From the NCBI GenBank assembly GCA_018417955.1, contig JACTVC010000025.1, forward strand, positions 496,001-560,000: 64,000 nucleotides of DNA, in the 5' to 3' direction. Below, in pieces: positions 22,879-34,500 of the stretch. Position 1 is the first letter of the stretch, and every line of letters begins with the position of its first letter. Made by a program: the position numbers and the translations under genes. The notes beneath the pieces were generated by a model. The model worked only from the letters and a program-made list of their open reading frames with translations, did no database searches and was not told where the DNA came from. Origin of the DNA: Laccaria trichodermophora. Taxonomy: Eukaryota; Basidiomycota; Agaricomycetes; Agaricales; Hydnangiaceae.

Positions 22879-24789
22879 ATGCCGATGAGGAGCACAAACG
22901 CAACGTTGCCGGCGAGGAGCACAAACGTTATGGAGGGAGCGAGCTTGATAGGTGCGATGCTGGCGTATCCGTACGTGTCCCTCTCCCTCCTTTTCCTTCC
23001 CTCCGACTCATGAACGCGCACAAAAATAGGATGTACGGAATGCTGGTGTGTCAGGTCTCTTCGTACTATAAACGATTCCCGGATGACTTGCGGCATCTCA
23101 AAATTCTGGTTCGTCCCCTCTCCTCCCTCTTCTCTAAAGTTATAGAGATTATTGATGTTTTTTGGAAAAAACTTGAAGGTCGCGCTTATATTACTCGTAC
23201 GTCCACCCCTCTCTACTTATTGTCTTCCGAAAAACGACCGATAACGGCGGAACAAGACATCAACCGCCGGTATCATTATCAACGTCAATCTCATTTGGTA
23301 TTATTGCATACGACGCGGGATTGGGGTTGATCCCCGTATTTTTCAGGAGTGTGATCATTGGTGCGTTCCCTCTTGTCTTTTTTTTTGTTTTTTTTGGAAG
23401 AGAGCTAATTTTGATTTTTGGATGGGGCAGGACGATATCGGTTAGTTTTCATTCAATATCCGGCGCGCGTTTGACAACTTGTTGATGATGTCGATGAAGG
23501 CGTTTTTTATTCCGAATGTACGTTCGGCGTTTTTCTTGCCAAACGACATCCTGATAATTTATCTCGCTAGGAAATAACTTGTTTCCTTGCGGAAGGGTGC
23601 GCATATATCCTTTCCTCCTTCAATATTTACGTCCAACACGCACCTTGTAGCCTATTTCTCAAACGGATGTGGGGATGTGCGTCATGTTCTCTTTCCTATC
23701 TCCCCGGCTCTTCTCATGTTGAATATAAGTGTCGAGGACGAGGTATCCTACCGTTCTCGCGGTACGTTCGTCTTCTTTTTTTGACGGTTGTTGGTGTGAC
23801 GCGATATATGAATAGATCGTCCCGTTTGTGCTCGGCTGGGGTACGTCTTTTTTTTCTGTTCTTTTCTTCTTCGAATGCTAACTTTTGTTCCAGTGTTTAC
23901 GATCGGTAACTAACCCCGTTCTATATCCCACCTTCCCTAATATCTGAAACCCTACCAAGTATACATACAGGGAATGTACGTTCCCCCCTCTCTGCCCACC
24001 ACTGTTCAAACGGCTTAATCTAACTAAACAAGGTTCCGTCACTGGTGTTTCCCCGACATCAAACTTAACCGCGTCGGTCCTCCCCTTTCTCCCCACTCCG
24101 CACTAACCCCTCCCTACCTCCACCAACAGCCCTACCTCTTCTCAAGCTACGGCTTCCGCTTCCTCTCAGACGGAATCATCGCCGGAACGATGTGCACCCT
24201 CCTCTACCAACAAACGTCACACATGCCAAAAGGGTGTATAAGGAACCGACCGAATTTCGTGAGGATTGTAAATTCGTTGGTTGTTTGGACGCTTTCCACT
24301 GGGTTTGTCATGTGGTACGTGTTTTTTCTTTTTCTTTTGGTTTTGGAATGAAGGGTATTGATGTATGGTGGTGATTAGGGTATCGGCGGTTGCGTTTGTG
24401 CTTACGGTGAGTTGCGCCTATTTTTTTAAAAAACAAACAAGGGGGATTGATTGAATTTAAAAGTATATCCTATTCCCGGCCACGTTCATCTCGTTGGCTA
24501 TTTATCTCATTCGGGGGAACAGTAAGTCCTTTCACCCTTCCCGTCCACTCCCCAAGCTTATGATTGATATGTGCTACTTAGTATACGCCAACACCGTTCT
24601 TGCACTGTACGTCCTACCCCTAAATCTCTTTCACATATAAAGACTGACACGCGCAGGTTACACGTGAGAACACGGTACCGAAGAGTAGCGGACGAGGTGA
24701 TTTCGCTGCATGTTCACGTTGACACGATCAATGGTAATCTGCCAGGTGGAGGTTCTGATGCCAGTGGGTTGACGGAAGTTGAATGTTGA
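22879..24789 (+). CDS. DUF6534 membrane protein, copy 3 (possible in-frame stop)
   Basis: Same exon set as copies 1 and 2: GASLIGAMLAYP, MYGMLVCQVSSYYKRFPDD, NLIWYYC, AFFIPN, EITCFLAEG, FLKRMW, SRTRYPTVLA, IVPFVLGW, then FLSDGIIAGTMCTLLY, RIVNSLVVWTLSTG and LHVRTRYRRVADEVISLH, ending at TGA 24789. Many differences from copy 2 in these exons are third-position (for example E-I-T-C-F-L-A-E is kept with two silent changes), which supports the exon model and past selection. The N-terminus differs from the other copies; ATG 22879 is the likely start. In the exon at about 24033-24075 the frame used by copy 1 meets TAA, so this copy may be broken or spliced differently there. Confidence 0.6.
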
Positions 24790-25284
24790 AGGCTACTTAT
24801 AACGCGTTCACATTTGGGCCCTTGGGTGAACGATAACTGTAGTAGTTATCGTTCTTCACGATGATTTTTAGCCCCGATCGGCGCCAATGTGGTACTATGC
24901 ACCTTTACCTGCCTGCCGGAGGAGACAGGACCTTGCACTAAGTTGGAGGACAGGAGGCATGTTGGCGCTCAACGTACTTAATCATTTGTACATAGTCGTG
25001 CACTTGTACCTTTATAGGCATTTTAGAAGTTCAAATGCTCAAGGACGGATTGAAGGACCCCTACAATTTCAAATGCTACTTGATTTTGGCTTATTAATGA
25101 CTTTTCTTTTGAATTCCCACGCTTTCTGGCTTCATTACTTTTGTGCGCCCAACGACTCGCATGACCTTCAAAATCTGTGCATACCTCTTAGTCCTCTCTT
25201 TCTATGTAGCCCATCACAGTCTTTCCATTCCGTTATCACTCCCCCCTCCCTCCCTCCATCATTAACCCTAATCTCTTTTCATAG
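24790..25284. other. DUF6534 3' flank and EthD-like promoter remnant
   Basis: 24880-25050 is similar to 28560-28700 and 33930-34040, the block that follows each DUF6534 copy (ACATAGTCGTGCAC, AGGCATTTTA.AAG.TTCAAA). 25200-25240 matches sequence upstream of the intact EthD-like gene. Exon 1 of that gene is absent. Confidence 0.55.
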
Positions 25285-25930
25285 ACTGGTACAACAACGA
25301 ACACATCCCCCTCCGCCTGCACCACCTCTCCTCCTTCCTCACCGGCGCCCGCTTCTCCGCTTCCGACTCCAAATCACCACGATGGCTCGCATTACTTCTA
25401 CGACATCACCTCCACCTCCGTCTTTTCCGACGACTCTTACACATGCTTACGCTCTCCCCGAAGTCAGCGCGAGGCGGAATTAGTAGCGAGGTTGGAGGTG
25501 CTCGATAGGAGGACGTGTGTCCTACTCACGGATCCAGGGGAGAGTGATGTGACGACGAGTTTGGGAGCGGAGAGGCCGACGCTTTTTTTGTGTACGCATG
25601 GGTTGGAGTTGGATGTGGGTGAGGGAGATGAAGAGGCGAGGGGGTGGGCTGAGTGGGAGGGATGTGGATGGGTGGGTTCGGACGAGGGTGTTCAAGGTTC
25701 TTGATCATTCGGTGGTTGGGACGGCGGGTCAGGCGTCCCCGTATTTCGTTGTTCATGGTGCGTCCTCACATGAGAGAGTTGTTGTTCATTTGTTAACCCG
25801 AGTGTATGCACAGAATTCATGTTCCCGGCTGTATCTTTGAACACGACGTTCAGAGAGGTGGTGGACAAGCCGTTTGTGAGCGAACTTAGGTGCTTTAAAT
25901 CCATTGCCCAGGCCCTGGTCAATGAAAATG
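25285..25930 (+). pseudogene. EthD-like pseudogene
   Basis: It begins at the exon 2 acceptor (TTTTCATAG) and continues with DWYNNEHIPLRL..., but the first exon with the start codon is missing. A 4-bp insertion turns GCATTATACGAC into GCATTACTTCTACGAC and shifts the frame. Several deletions follow in the middle and near the 3' end. Not translatable as a complete protein. Confidence 0.8.
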
Positions 25931-26414
25931 ATGTCATTGTGATAGAATTAATTGTACCTGGCGCTCGACACGCCCACAAGCTAAAATACTGAACCATACA
26001 TAAACAAGTTTTTTCAGAGCCTCCTTCGAAATGCCCTTTCCGCCCTCTTCTCATCCCCCGGACAACATAAGTAATCCTCAAATCGCTCTTCGAAACCACT
26101 GGGGACACCTCCCTGGCCAACACGGTGAACGCCCAGCAGGGAAAGTGAAACCAATGGCCAATGGCAACTGTCGAAGTTAGTGCAGGGTTGGGTACTTCAG
26201 TAGCGCCGAAATATATTGATTCAGAGCTATTCAGAGTGACGGCCATCATCAGTCATTGACGTTGGGTCCAGACCCCATTTGGAGAAAGTTTCTTAGGTTA
26301 GGTCGGGGAAGTGTCAGTCAACGCCTCAGGCGGACATATATGAACCAGTAACCTCCCCGTCGACAGATATGGCCTCTCTCTTACTCTGATCACTGAGCAC
26401 GTTCGACTACCTTG

Positions 26415-28455
26415 ATGAGCGACTTATTCCGGGACCGACAGCGGACACTTTTCTCCCGAGAACCAAGTGACAGCGACGCGACGCCGATGAGTAGCGCAGA
26501 CCTAATTCAGGGAGCGACCTTAATAGGCGCGATGCTGGCGTACCCGTACGTGTCCCTTCCTTCCCCTCCCTTTTCACTCCCTTCTCATGAACGCGCTTTT
26601 TCAAAAGGATGTACGGAACTTTAATATGTCAAGTCTCATCATACTACAAACGATTCCCGGACGACTTGCGGCATCTCAAAGTTCTGGTTCGTCCCCTTTC
26701 CTCTTCCCTCTTCCGCCTCTTCTCAATTAAAAAGATTACTGACGTTTTTACCATTTAAAGGTCGCGCTTATACTCCTCGTACGTGGTACCCCCCCCCTCT
26801 CCATCCTCCTCCCAAATCAAATCAAAACAACTGATACTGACTGAGTCGGAACAGACTTCAACCGTCGGGCTCGTCATCAATGTCAATCTTATATGGTACT
26901 ATTGCATACAACGCGGGATTGGGGTTGATCCACATGTTTTTCGTTTTTGCGATCATTGGTGAGTTTCTTGTCGTTTTTTTTTGTTCTCTTTGAAAAAGTC
27001 TAATTTTGGATGTGGGGGGTAGGACAATATCGGTTAGTTCGATTTATCCCGCGCTTTGTTCTCCACTTATTAATGGCGACGAAGGCGTTTTTTATTCCGA
27101 ATGTATGTTCAACGTGTTTCTTGAACGACATCCCGATAATTTTATCTTTCTACTAGGAAATCACTTGTTTCCTTGCAGAAGCGTACGCCACATTCTTCCC
27201 TCCCTTCCTCTTTTGTCATTTACGTCCAACATGCACCTTGCAAATTAAACAGCCTATTCCTTAAACGGATGTGGGCAGGTATGTTCCGTTCTCTTCCCGT
27301 CTTCCCTTGACTCTACTCACATTTGGAATGCTTAGTGTCGAGGAAGAGGTATCCTACTGTCCTCGCGGTACGTTCCTCTTCTGTCTTTGGTGTGAAGGTT
27401 GACGACGGGGATATTCAAATAGTTCGTCCCGTTTATGCTTGGCTGGGGTGTGTGTCATTTTTCTTTTCTTTTTTGAATGCTGACTTTGTTCGGTCGGTGT
27501 GTAGTGTTTACGATCGGTAACTAACCCTATACTCTATCCCACCTTCCTGAATTCTAAAATCCTACCAAGTATACATCCAGGGAATGTATGTTTCCACCTC
27601 CCCACCATTTGACCTGCCTAATCTAACCACATCCCACTAAAAGGTTCCGTCACTGGTGTTATCCTGAACTGCAACTTAACCAGGTCAGTCCTTTCCTCCT
27701 TCCCCTTCTCCCCCTTTCTCCCCACTCTCCAACTAACCCCTCCTCTTCCACTGGCAGCCCTACCTCTTCATATGTTATGGCTTCCGCTTCCTCTCAGATG
27801 GCTTCATCGCCGGAACGATGTGCACCCTCCTCTACCAACAAACGTCAGACATGCCAACCGAGATCAAGAACAGACCGAATTTCGTGAGGATTGTGAATTC
27901 GTTGGTGGTTTGGACGCTTTCTACTGGATTGGTTATGTGGTGTGTGTTTTTTTTTGTTTGTCTTCTCTTTGTTTCGGACTTTTTTTTTCTTTCTTCTTTC
28001 TTTCTTTTTTTCATAGTTACGCATATTGATATGGGTTGATGTCAGGGTTTCGGCTGTTGCGTTCGTGCTTACGGTGAGTTGCACCAATTTTTGTTTTTAT
28101 TTAGTTGTCGCGTGAACTCCACTTCAGTATATCCTACTCCCGGACACATACATCGCGCTGGCTATCTATCTCGTCCGGGGGAACAGTAAGTCTTCGCTTT
28201 CCCTTCCATCCATTCCCAAGCTTACTATGAACTTGTGGGCTACCTACCTAGTATATGCCAATGCCGTTCTTGCACTGTACGTTCTACCTCCAAATCGCTG
28301 GCGTATAACTACTAACGATCTGCAGATTACATGTGAGAACACGATACCGAAGAGTAGCGGATGAAGTGATTTCGCTGCATGTTCAAGTTCAGACGGTCAA
28401 TGGCGCCGGCAATGGTGGAGATTCTGATGGGCTGACGAGGCGCTCACGAAGTTGA
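26415..28455 (+). pseudogene. DUF6534 membrane protein, copy 2 (start present, in-frame stops)
   Basis: It starts at ATG 26415 (MSDLFRDRQRTLFSREP), followed by DLIQGATLIGAMLAYP, MYGTLICQVSSYYKRFPDD, TSTVGLVINVNLIWYYC, AFFIPN, EITCFLAEA, FLKRMW, SRKRYPTVLA, FVPFMLGW, and the family signature FLSDGFIAGTMCTLLY, RIVNSLVVWTLSTGL, VSAVAFVLT and IYANAVLALLHVRTRYRR, to TGA 28455. The exon at 27643-27682 reads GTTATCCTGAACTGCAACTTAACC. In the frame that joins correctly to the next exon this contains TGA and TAA where copy 1 has CGA and GAA. Unless splicing avoids that exon the product is truncated before the last helices. The membrane-protein role and its ligand are unknown. Confidence 0.6.
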
Positions 28456-29069
28456 AGCTTTGAAGGCTGTGACGCGTTCACATTTGGGTCTTGAGGCGCA
28501 ACGGATCGATAACTGTGGCTGTCGTGCGTTCACGATGATACTACTTAGCCGCGATTTGGCGCCAATGTCGTTGCCAGTGGTACCTTCATCTGCCTGGAGG
28601 AGATGGTACCTTGCATTTGGGGGGCCAGGATGCATGTTGGGGTTCATAATAGATTAACTGTACATAGTCGTGCACCAGTACCCTTTCTAGGCATTTTATT
28701 AGAAGTTCAAACGAAGAACGAGCCAAGGGACTTTTTAAATTCCCACGCTTTCTGACTTGTTTTGGTATGCGTTTCATCAAGAAAGCTCAATTTTGACCCC
28801 TTCAAATTTTCGAAAACTTGAGTATCTACTATCGTCTTGCAGCATTTGCTGGCTCGGACCAACCATGTCTATTGTGATAGAAGTGGGCTTCATCACGCAC
28901 TGCACCTCATGAAGTTCTTGGCGGCAGACAGTACAGGCAAGCCTCGGACGGCCGCAGTTCTTGGGCGTTTTGGCCGCACAACAAGGAAGTATTTAGATAT
29001 GGTCAGGCGAGACTCGACAGAGTCGAATGGTACGAAACTCTACGGTAACGGTCAGATACTTGACGCTTC
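28456..29069. other. DUF6534 3' flank
   Basis: Conserved with the left arm (6130-6707, inverted) and, in part, with 33760-34050. No coding exon stays open in both arms. Confidence 0.5.
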
Positions 29070-29960
29070 ACGGATTTAAGCTGCTCGAGCCTCAAGCCTC
29101 AAGGCGTCGATTCAAACGAGATTTATCATGTGCGGTGAGTCATGCTCTAATGTTGTAGTTGCTTGGCAGAATCACTTATAGCACGAAGCACTGTGTCAAC
29201 GCTCAGATACTCAACACTTGTGGGCGTATACGGATTTAAAGCTGCTCAACGCGTCGATCCAAACGATGTCAAGTCATGTGCAGTGAGTTAGACTCTGATG
29301 TAGAAGCCACGAACGGCAGTGCAAACTTAAAGCTGCTCCTCCTCAAGGCAGCTCAAGGCGTCGATTCAAACGATATTTATCATGTGCGGCGAGTCATCGG
29401 ACTCTAATGTAGTATCCACTTGGCAAAATCACATATGGTGCGAACCACTGCATCAATTCTCAAATACTTGACACTAGGCGGATTTGAAGCTGCTCTAGGC
29501 GTCGACTCAAACGAGATTATCATGTGCGGTGAGTCAGACTCTAATGTAGGAGCCGCTTGCAGAATCACATAGAGTACTAACCAGTGCGTCAACGCCCAGT
29601 GCTCAGAACACGGATTTAAAGTTGTTCAAAGTGTCGATCCAAACGATATCAAGTTGTGTGCGGTGAGTCAGACTCTAATGTAGGAGCCCCTTGCAGAATC
29701 ACATAGAGTACTAACCAGTGCGTCAACGTTTCGTCAACGCTGAGATAATTGACACTACGCGGATTTAAAGCTGCTCAAGGCGTCGATCCAAACGATATCA
29801 GGTTATGTGCGGTGAGTCAGACTCGAATGTTGTAGCCGCTTGGCAGAATTTCAGATAGTACCAACCAGTGCGTCAAGGCTCAGATTCTTGACACTAGACG
29901 GATTTAAAGCTGCTCAAGGCGTCAGTTCAGACGAGATTTATTGTATCAAGTCGTGTGCGG
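29070..29960 (+). repeat. ~130-150-bp tandem repeats, right arm
   Basis: About seven degenerate units. CGGATTT.AAGCTGCTC recurs near 29231, 29479, 29611, 29759 and 29899 (spacing 132, 148 and 140 bp for the last four). Each unit also has GCGTCGATCCAAACGAT, GTGCGGTGAGTCAGACTC and AGTGCGTCAACGCTCAGATA. The array ends ~100 bp before the conserved protease promoter block. Confidence 0.85.
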
Positions 29961-30057
29961 TGAGTCGCAGACAGTCATGTATCAGCGACGGAGTTGAGGG
30001 GCAACATGTACTTATACCTCCATCATAGTCTCTTTTTTACGTCCAACCACCTCTTCC

Positions 30058-30096
30058 CATACCCAGGACGGCCCATAGCGTTGTCGAAGAACGATC
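30058..30096 (+). promoter_or_regulatory. Conserved upstream block of aspartic protease B
   Basis: CGGCCCATAGCGTTGTCGAA then GAACGATC, ~35-70 bp before the ATG. The same block lies before copies A and C. Confidence 0.5.
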
Positions 30097-30130
30097 TTTT
30101 TTTCAGTATAACTTAGCATTGATCCAGAAA

Positions 30131-32252
30131 ATGCGGTGGCTGAAGTATGGAGTTGGGGTCCTGTTCGCCGCTACTCCTCTTTCCTGCCGTGGGGCGGCAG
30201 TACCAAGAACGGAAACGCTGTCTCTTGAAGAGATTGCAAGGCGGTATACGAGGAGGACGGCGGGTGGTGTTCATCTTCCCATTGTGAGGCAGGTGACGCA
30301 GGCGAGCGATTTGAAGAAACGCGGGTTGACGTCTGCCATTGGGTTGGGCGATTTCGAGGATGTGTGAGTTGGTGCTTTTTTACAATTTGAATTTGTTGAT
30401 GGAGTTTTGAGTTAGAAGGTATAATGTCCTCATTTCTATTGGCGGAACGACCACACCGCTTCTCCTTGGTACGCCCTTACCTCGCCATTTGTTGTTTCTG
30501 CTCCTCTGACCTTGGCATAGACACCGGCTCGTCAGATCTATGGGTCGTTTCTGACGACTGTACACAGGGGTGCTCGAGCAGCCAGTCGGCGTATCCACAT
30601 GCTTCATTGCAGTACTCTGGCGCCGACGGGGATCTCTGGTATGGAGACTCGAATACAATCACTCACGCGTCGGGAAAGATTGGCAAGGACACTGTTACCT
30701 TGGCGGGTCTGACGTTACAGGACCAATACTTCGTCGCGGTAAACCGAACCAACGTTACCTTGGGAGAGACTGGCTCATCTGGGATCTTTGGGCTCGGGTT
30801 TCCCGTGATCAGGTACGTCTGAGGTTTATATGAGTGAGAGAGAGCAAATTGAACTGACTCTTTCAAAGTGACGTCGCGTCTAGACTATGGAATCAATCAA
30901 GGTCATCAATCAGCACGAAAAGACAAGTTACAGAAGACAACCCCATCCCTCCCTCCAACATCAAATTGGGAAGCCGCATCTTGCCCTCCTTCAACTTCCG
31001 ACGCATCAAATTCCCCATCCTCTCCGACTACTTTCTAAGCCCAGGCAAACAAAGACGACAAACACTAGCATCCGGCAACGTCTCGTCCAGCGCAGCGTCC
31101 ATCTTCCATGCTTTTTCCGTCTTTGGACCCTTGCTCACCCGATTTGTCGCAGCTGCTCAGCTGACCTTACCGATGTTCACCGTGACGCTGCAACGGGATG
31201 CTATACAGGTTGGAGGGAATGTGGGGATGTTGAGTATTGGTGAGATGCCGAGTGGGGTGTCGGAGCGTAATTTGACGTGGGTTCCTATTCGCGCATATCC
31301 ATATTTGTTGCCTGCTCCCACTGATTCCCCGAACGAGGTGTGTGGTGTTTCTCTTTGGTTAGGTGTGACGCTTACAACGATGACAGATGTATCCACTAAC
31401 ATGGGAAATTCCCCTCGACGACGTATACCTAGATGGCGTAAAGCTTCCCCGCTCAACACTCTCATCACCTTTCATCACCCTCTCTGCCCTCGTCGACAGC
31501 GTAAGTTCCCATTCTTCCTCTCCCTTCCTCCCACTCCACTCACCCCTCTCTTACGTACAGGGCAACTCAATCCTCCGCGGTCCTGCCGACGTCGTACGCA
31601 ACATCCAATCCAAACTAGGCATCAACGGGCGCTATCGCTGCTCCGAACCACACACCATCGCTTTTTCTATCGGGGGCCAACTCTTCCCCGTCGACCCGCG
31701 TGACTTTATACGGCAGGTCTTTGAGAATGATGTGGCTATGTGTGCTTCGATGCTTGCAGCTACGGATCCGCCTGCGTTGGGTCGGGTTCAGTTTAGTTGG
31801 AGTCTTGGGGATCCGTTTTTGAAGAGGTGCGTTTTGTGTTACGTGTTTTCTTGTTTTCGTTCTTGCCGTCGTTGCGTGTTGCCTGATTTTTTCTTTTTTG
31901 GCTTGGTGTCTTTTTTGTGAGATGTTGTTGCTGATAATAATTTGGTGGTTGAACAGCGTATTGGCGGCGTTTTACTATGGGAATATCACTCACCCGTCAC
32001 ACGACCCCCCTAAGATGGGATTCCTTTCCACTGTCCCGCAAGATGCTGCGTCGCAATTGGTGTCCGCTGTAGCAGCTGTCAAGACGGGGGATAATTTCCC
32101 TTGTAGGTTCCTTCTCCCTCCCTCCCCTTTCTTTTACCCACCCCCTCCCTACAGATAACTCAGAGGTGGCACCAAGCGGAACCTTCAAACCCGCCGGAAC
32201 GGCGTCTAACGGCGTACCTCTGGCCACAGCTACAGGACGTGCTGCAGGATGA
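30131..32252 (+). CDS. Pepsin-type aspartic protease, copy B (catalytic motifs intact, no C-terminal tail)
   Basis: Secreted family A1 aspartic endopeptidase. Exons: 30131-30363, 30416-30478, 30521-30812, 30869-31337, 31387-31500, 31561-31826, 31957-32102, 32155-32252, all with GT-AG introns of about 42-130 bp. Signal peptide MRWLKYGVGVLFAAT; propeptide-like SLEEIARRYTRR; first active site LLLDTGSSDLWVVS across the exon 2/3 junction; GIFGLGFP; second active site ALVDSGNSILRGP across the exon 5/6 junction; C-terminal FLKSVLAAFYYGN. Several N-glycosylation sites (NRTN, NLT). It ends GRAAG-stop, about 40 residues short of copy C, because of a deletion that removes the Ser/Thr-rich, hydrophobic tail. 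A free secreted enzyme is expected. Confidence 0.88.
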
Positions 32253-33017
32253 TTGTTCGGTGGGCGGGATATGTGGGGACAATTCAGAGGTGGGGGAACA
32301 TTGCTAATTGTATACTGATCTGCTCTATTTATTGCTTGCGTTCTCCGTACGTATGTGTAGTGTTTTATGGACTTGTTGGACATACTATTCGCTTATTTCG
32401 ACAAGGACTCATGCCTATTACTGTCCGTGATAAGAGAGCCCAGCCATGTACTTTTATGAATGCCGTTCTTTCCGTCTAAAGCATATTTGCAAGAAAAGCG
32501 AGAAAAACCAGGGGCCATTATACTTATCGACAAAATGGTACGGGTGCTCAGGGAGGACGTCAGGATCGACACTTATTTAATTCAGTAAATTTGCAAAACA
32601 ACCCTCAGTTTCTTACTGTGAGGCTGAGGAGGTCTCCGAGAGTCTCCAGCTCCCACTGTCTTTTCACAGTAAATATAGCCTTGCAGGCATGGATACAAAT
32701 CGGATCCTCTACCATCCATACTGTAATGCGACATATTTTTTTTTTTTTCACACACGATAACGAATACGAAGTTTGGGACGTGGGCGATTTTCGCATGCTT
32801 TTGAGACCCCTTCCAATGTTCCATGATCCCATAATGTATTCGGATTCAAATCTATACTCGAAAAAGGCCTCAATGACGGCTTTCTGACAATGCATGAAAC
32901 GTTGGCGCTCCATTGCATGTTCAAGGACTGTGCTTGATCGATCCTCTCGCCGCCGTGACCTATCACGTATTCCAATCAACGCACCCTAAACCATGGCCCG
33001 TGCGCGCCTCCTTTTTC
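32253..33017. other. Intergenic between protease B and U2
   Basis: Mirrors 2240-3113. No gene supported. Confidence 0.5.
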
Positions 33018-33026
33018 CCTATATAA
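33018..33026 (+). promoter_or_regulatory. TATA element of right U2 gene
   Basis: CTATATAAA about 30 bp upstream of the U2 5' end, conserved with the left copy. Confidence 0.55.
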
Positions 33027-33055
33027 ACCTCCTTGTTCCCTCCTCTTTTCCTTAC

Positions 33056-33233
33056 CACTCTGGCCTTTTGGCTTAGATCAAGTGTAGTATCTGTTCTTAA
33101 TAGTTTAACCACTATTATGGAGGCACCGCCTCCATTCTTGGTTATCTAATTTTTGCCGCCCCAGCTCCATGGGCTCTGCTTGCACCCTGTGGACGCGATG
33201 ACCTTGCTGCTGCACTACTGGCTTGCGTCGTCG
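33056..33233 (+). ncRNA. U2: U2 spliceosomal snRNA, right copy
   Basis: Same elements as the left copy: TGGCCTTTTGGCTTAGATCA, branch-point recognition GTGTAGTATCTGTTCTT, stem-loops IIa and IIb (the latter GGAGGCACCGCCTCC), Sm site AATTTTTG, and 3' stems. It differs from the left copy at only a few positions (for example ATTCTT/GTTCTT after stem IIb, CCATGG/CCACGG in the 3' half). Both could be expressed. Confidence 0.93.
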
Positions 33234-33502
33234 GGGGATTCTCTTTTTTCATTGCCCTCTTGATTTGCTGGGAGACTTCTGTGCATCTATTGATGTAGCA
33301 GCGGATTTCAGCAAATATGAAAAGTTGGCGATGATTTTTTTTTTTTTGGACACGTTGGGATGGCAAGGTATGCCCAGTGTTTTGCAAATTATGGACATAC
33401 TATTGCACACTTCATTATCTATTCCGAGAAGCATTCATATATCATACCCTACGCGAGAGTGCTATTAGCTGCATTGCAGGTGGTACAGCACCCCTTCCGT
33501 GA

Positions 33503-33735
33503 GCTTGACCTCAGTATATCCTACTGCCAGACACGTTCGTCGCGCTGGCTTTTTATCTTGTTCGGGGGAACAAGTCTTTCCTTCCCATCCACCCTTAGCA
33601 AGGGCTTATGAATATTGATAATGTGTGTGCTACTAAGTCTTGCACTGTATGTCTCCTCCAAATTCCTGATGTATATGTTAATAACTGATCTGCAGGTTAG
33701 AATGAGAACACGATACCGAAAAGATTCAAGTTCCA
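33503..33735 (+). pseudogene. DUF6534 3'-end fragment
   Basis: Remnants of the last exons. TATATCCTACTGCCAGACACG to TTCGGGGGAACA corresponds to the last-but-two helix exon of the intact copies; a shortened intron, CTTGCACTGTATGTC, and a final-exon piece with GAGAACACGATACCGAAAAG follow. Internal segments are deleted. It sits between the right arm and protease C, showing that C belongs to another copy of the same gene cluster. Confidence 0.75.
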
Positions 33736-33759
33736 TGGTCCATGGCAAGGGGCCGACTG

Positions 33760-34500
33760 GGCCCTAATGAACGGCTCTACTACTGACAACGCGTACATAT
33801 GTCAATGCATTCATGTCCTTGGGCTGGTTGATCGATAACGGTGTTGTCGGTCGACGTGATTAATGTTATTGAATTTGTTGTCATGCGTTCACCATGATTC
33901 TTAGCCTTGATGCTGTGGGTATGACGATCGCCAATTATGTCGTTAGCTCAAGGAGACAGTCTTGCATTTCGAGGCCAGGATGCATGTTGGCGTTCATAGT
34001 TGGTTCATAGATCACTTGTACACCTTTCGAGGCATTACATAGAGGTTTAAACGTTCAACGTTCAAGAACGATGTTGGAACGATGCATGTTTGTGGGTGTC
34101 GTCATTGCGCAGCACTGATTAGCGCTTAGCTTCTTGGCTGGAGACAAGCAATCCGATGGTCGCGGTCCTGGGCGCATCTCGGCCACACGCATAAGCGCAG
34201 CCGAGACTTGGCGGAATTAGATTTTGTTCGTGAGCGACCCACTTTTCAACGACGTCGACGCTCAAATAGTTGACACTTGGGAGCATATAAGGATTGTAAA
34301 GCCATATAAGGCGTTTGGTCGTACGGCGTTAGGGGTGCGAGATTTGGCAAGTCATGTGCGGAGAAACAAAAAAACAACGGAACAAAGCTTGGCAAGGCCT
34401 CAGCGGTGGGATGAGGCTGAGCACTGCCAGGGGCAACATTACTTATACTTACCAACATCTCTTCCACTCTCTTTTTTCTTCATCTCTCCCCGACCGAGTC
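33760..34500. other. Decayed cluster spacer upstream of protease C
   Basis: 33930-34050 matches the DUF6534 3' flank (28600-28720). 34250-34370 looks like one decayed unit of the ~140-bp tandem repeat (AGTTGACACTTGGGAGCATA, GTCATGTGCGG). No gene seen. Confidence 0.5.

Larger units (their letters stand above)
25740..33330 (+). repeat. Right arm of large inverted duplication (~7.6 kb)
   Basis: Counterpart of 1920-9833, in opposite orientation. The inner boundary falls inside the EthD-like gene near GTATTTCGTTGT. Clear similarity ends ~100 bp past the U2 gene at about 33330, with scattered matches beyond. Confidence 0.9.
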
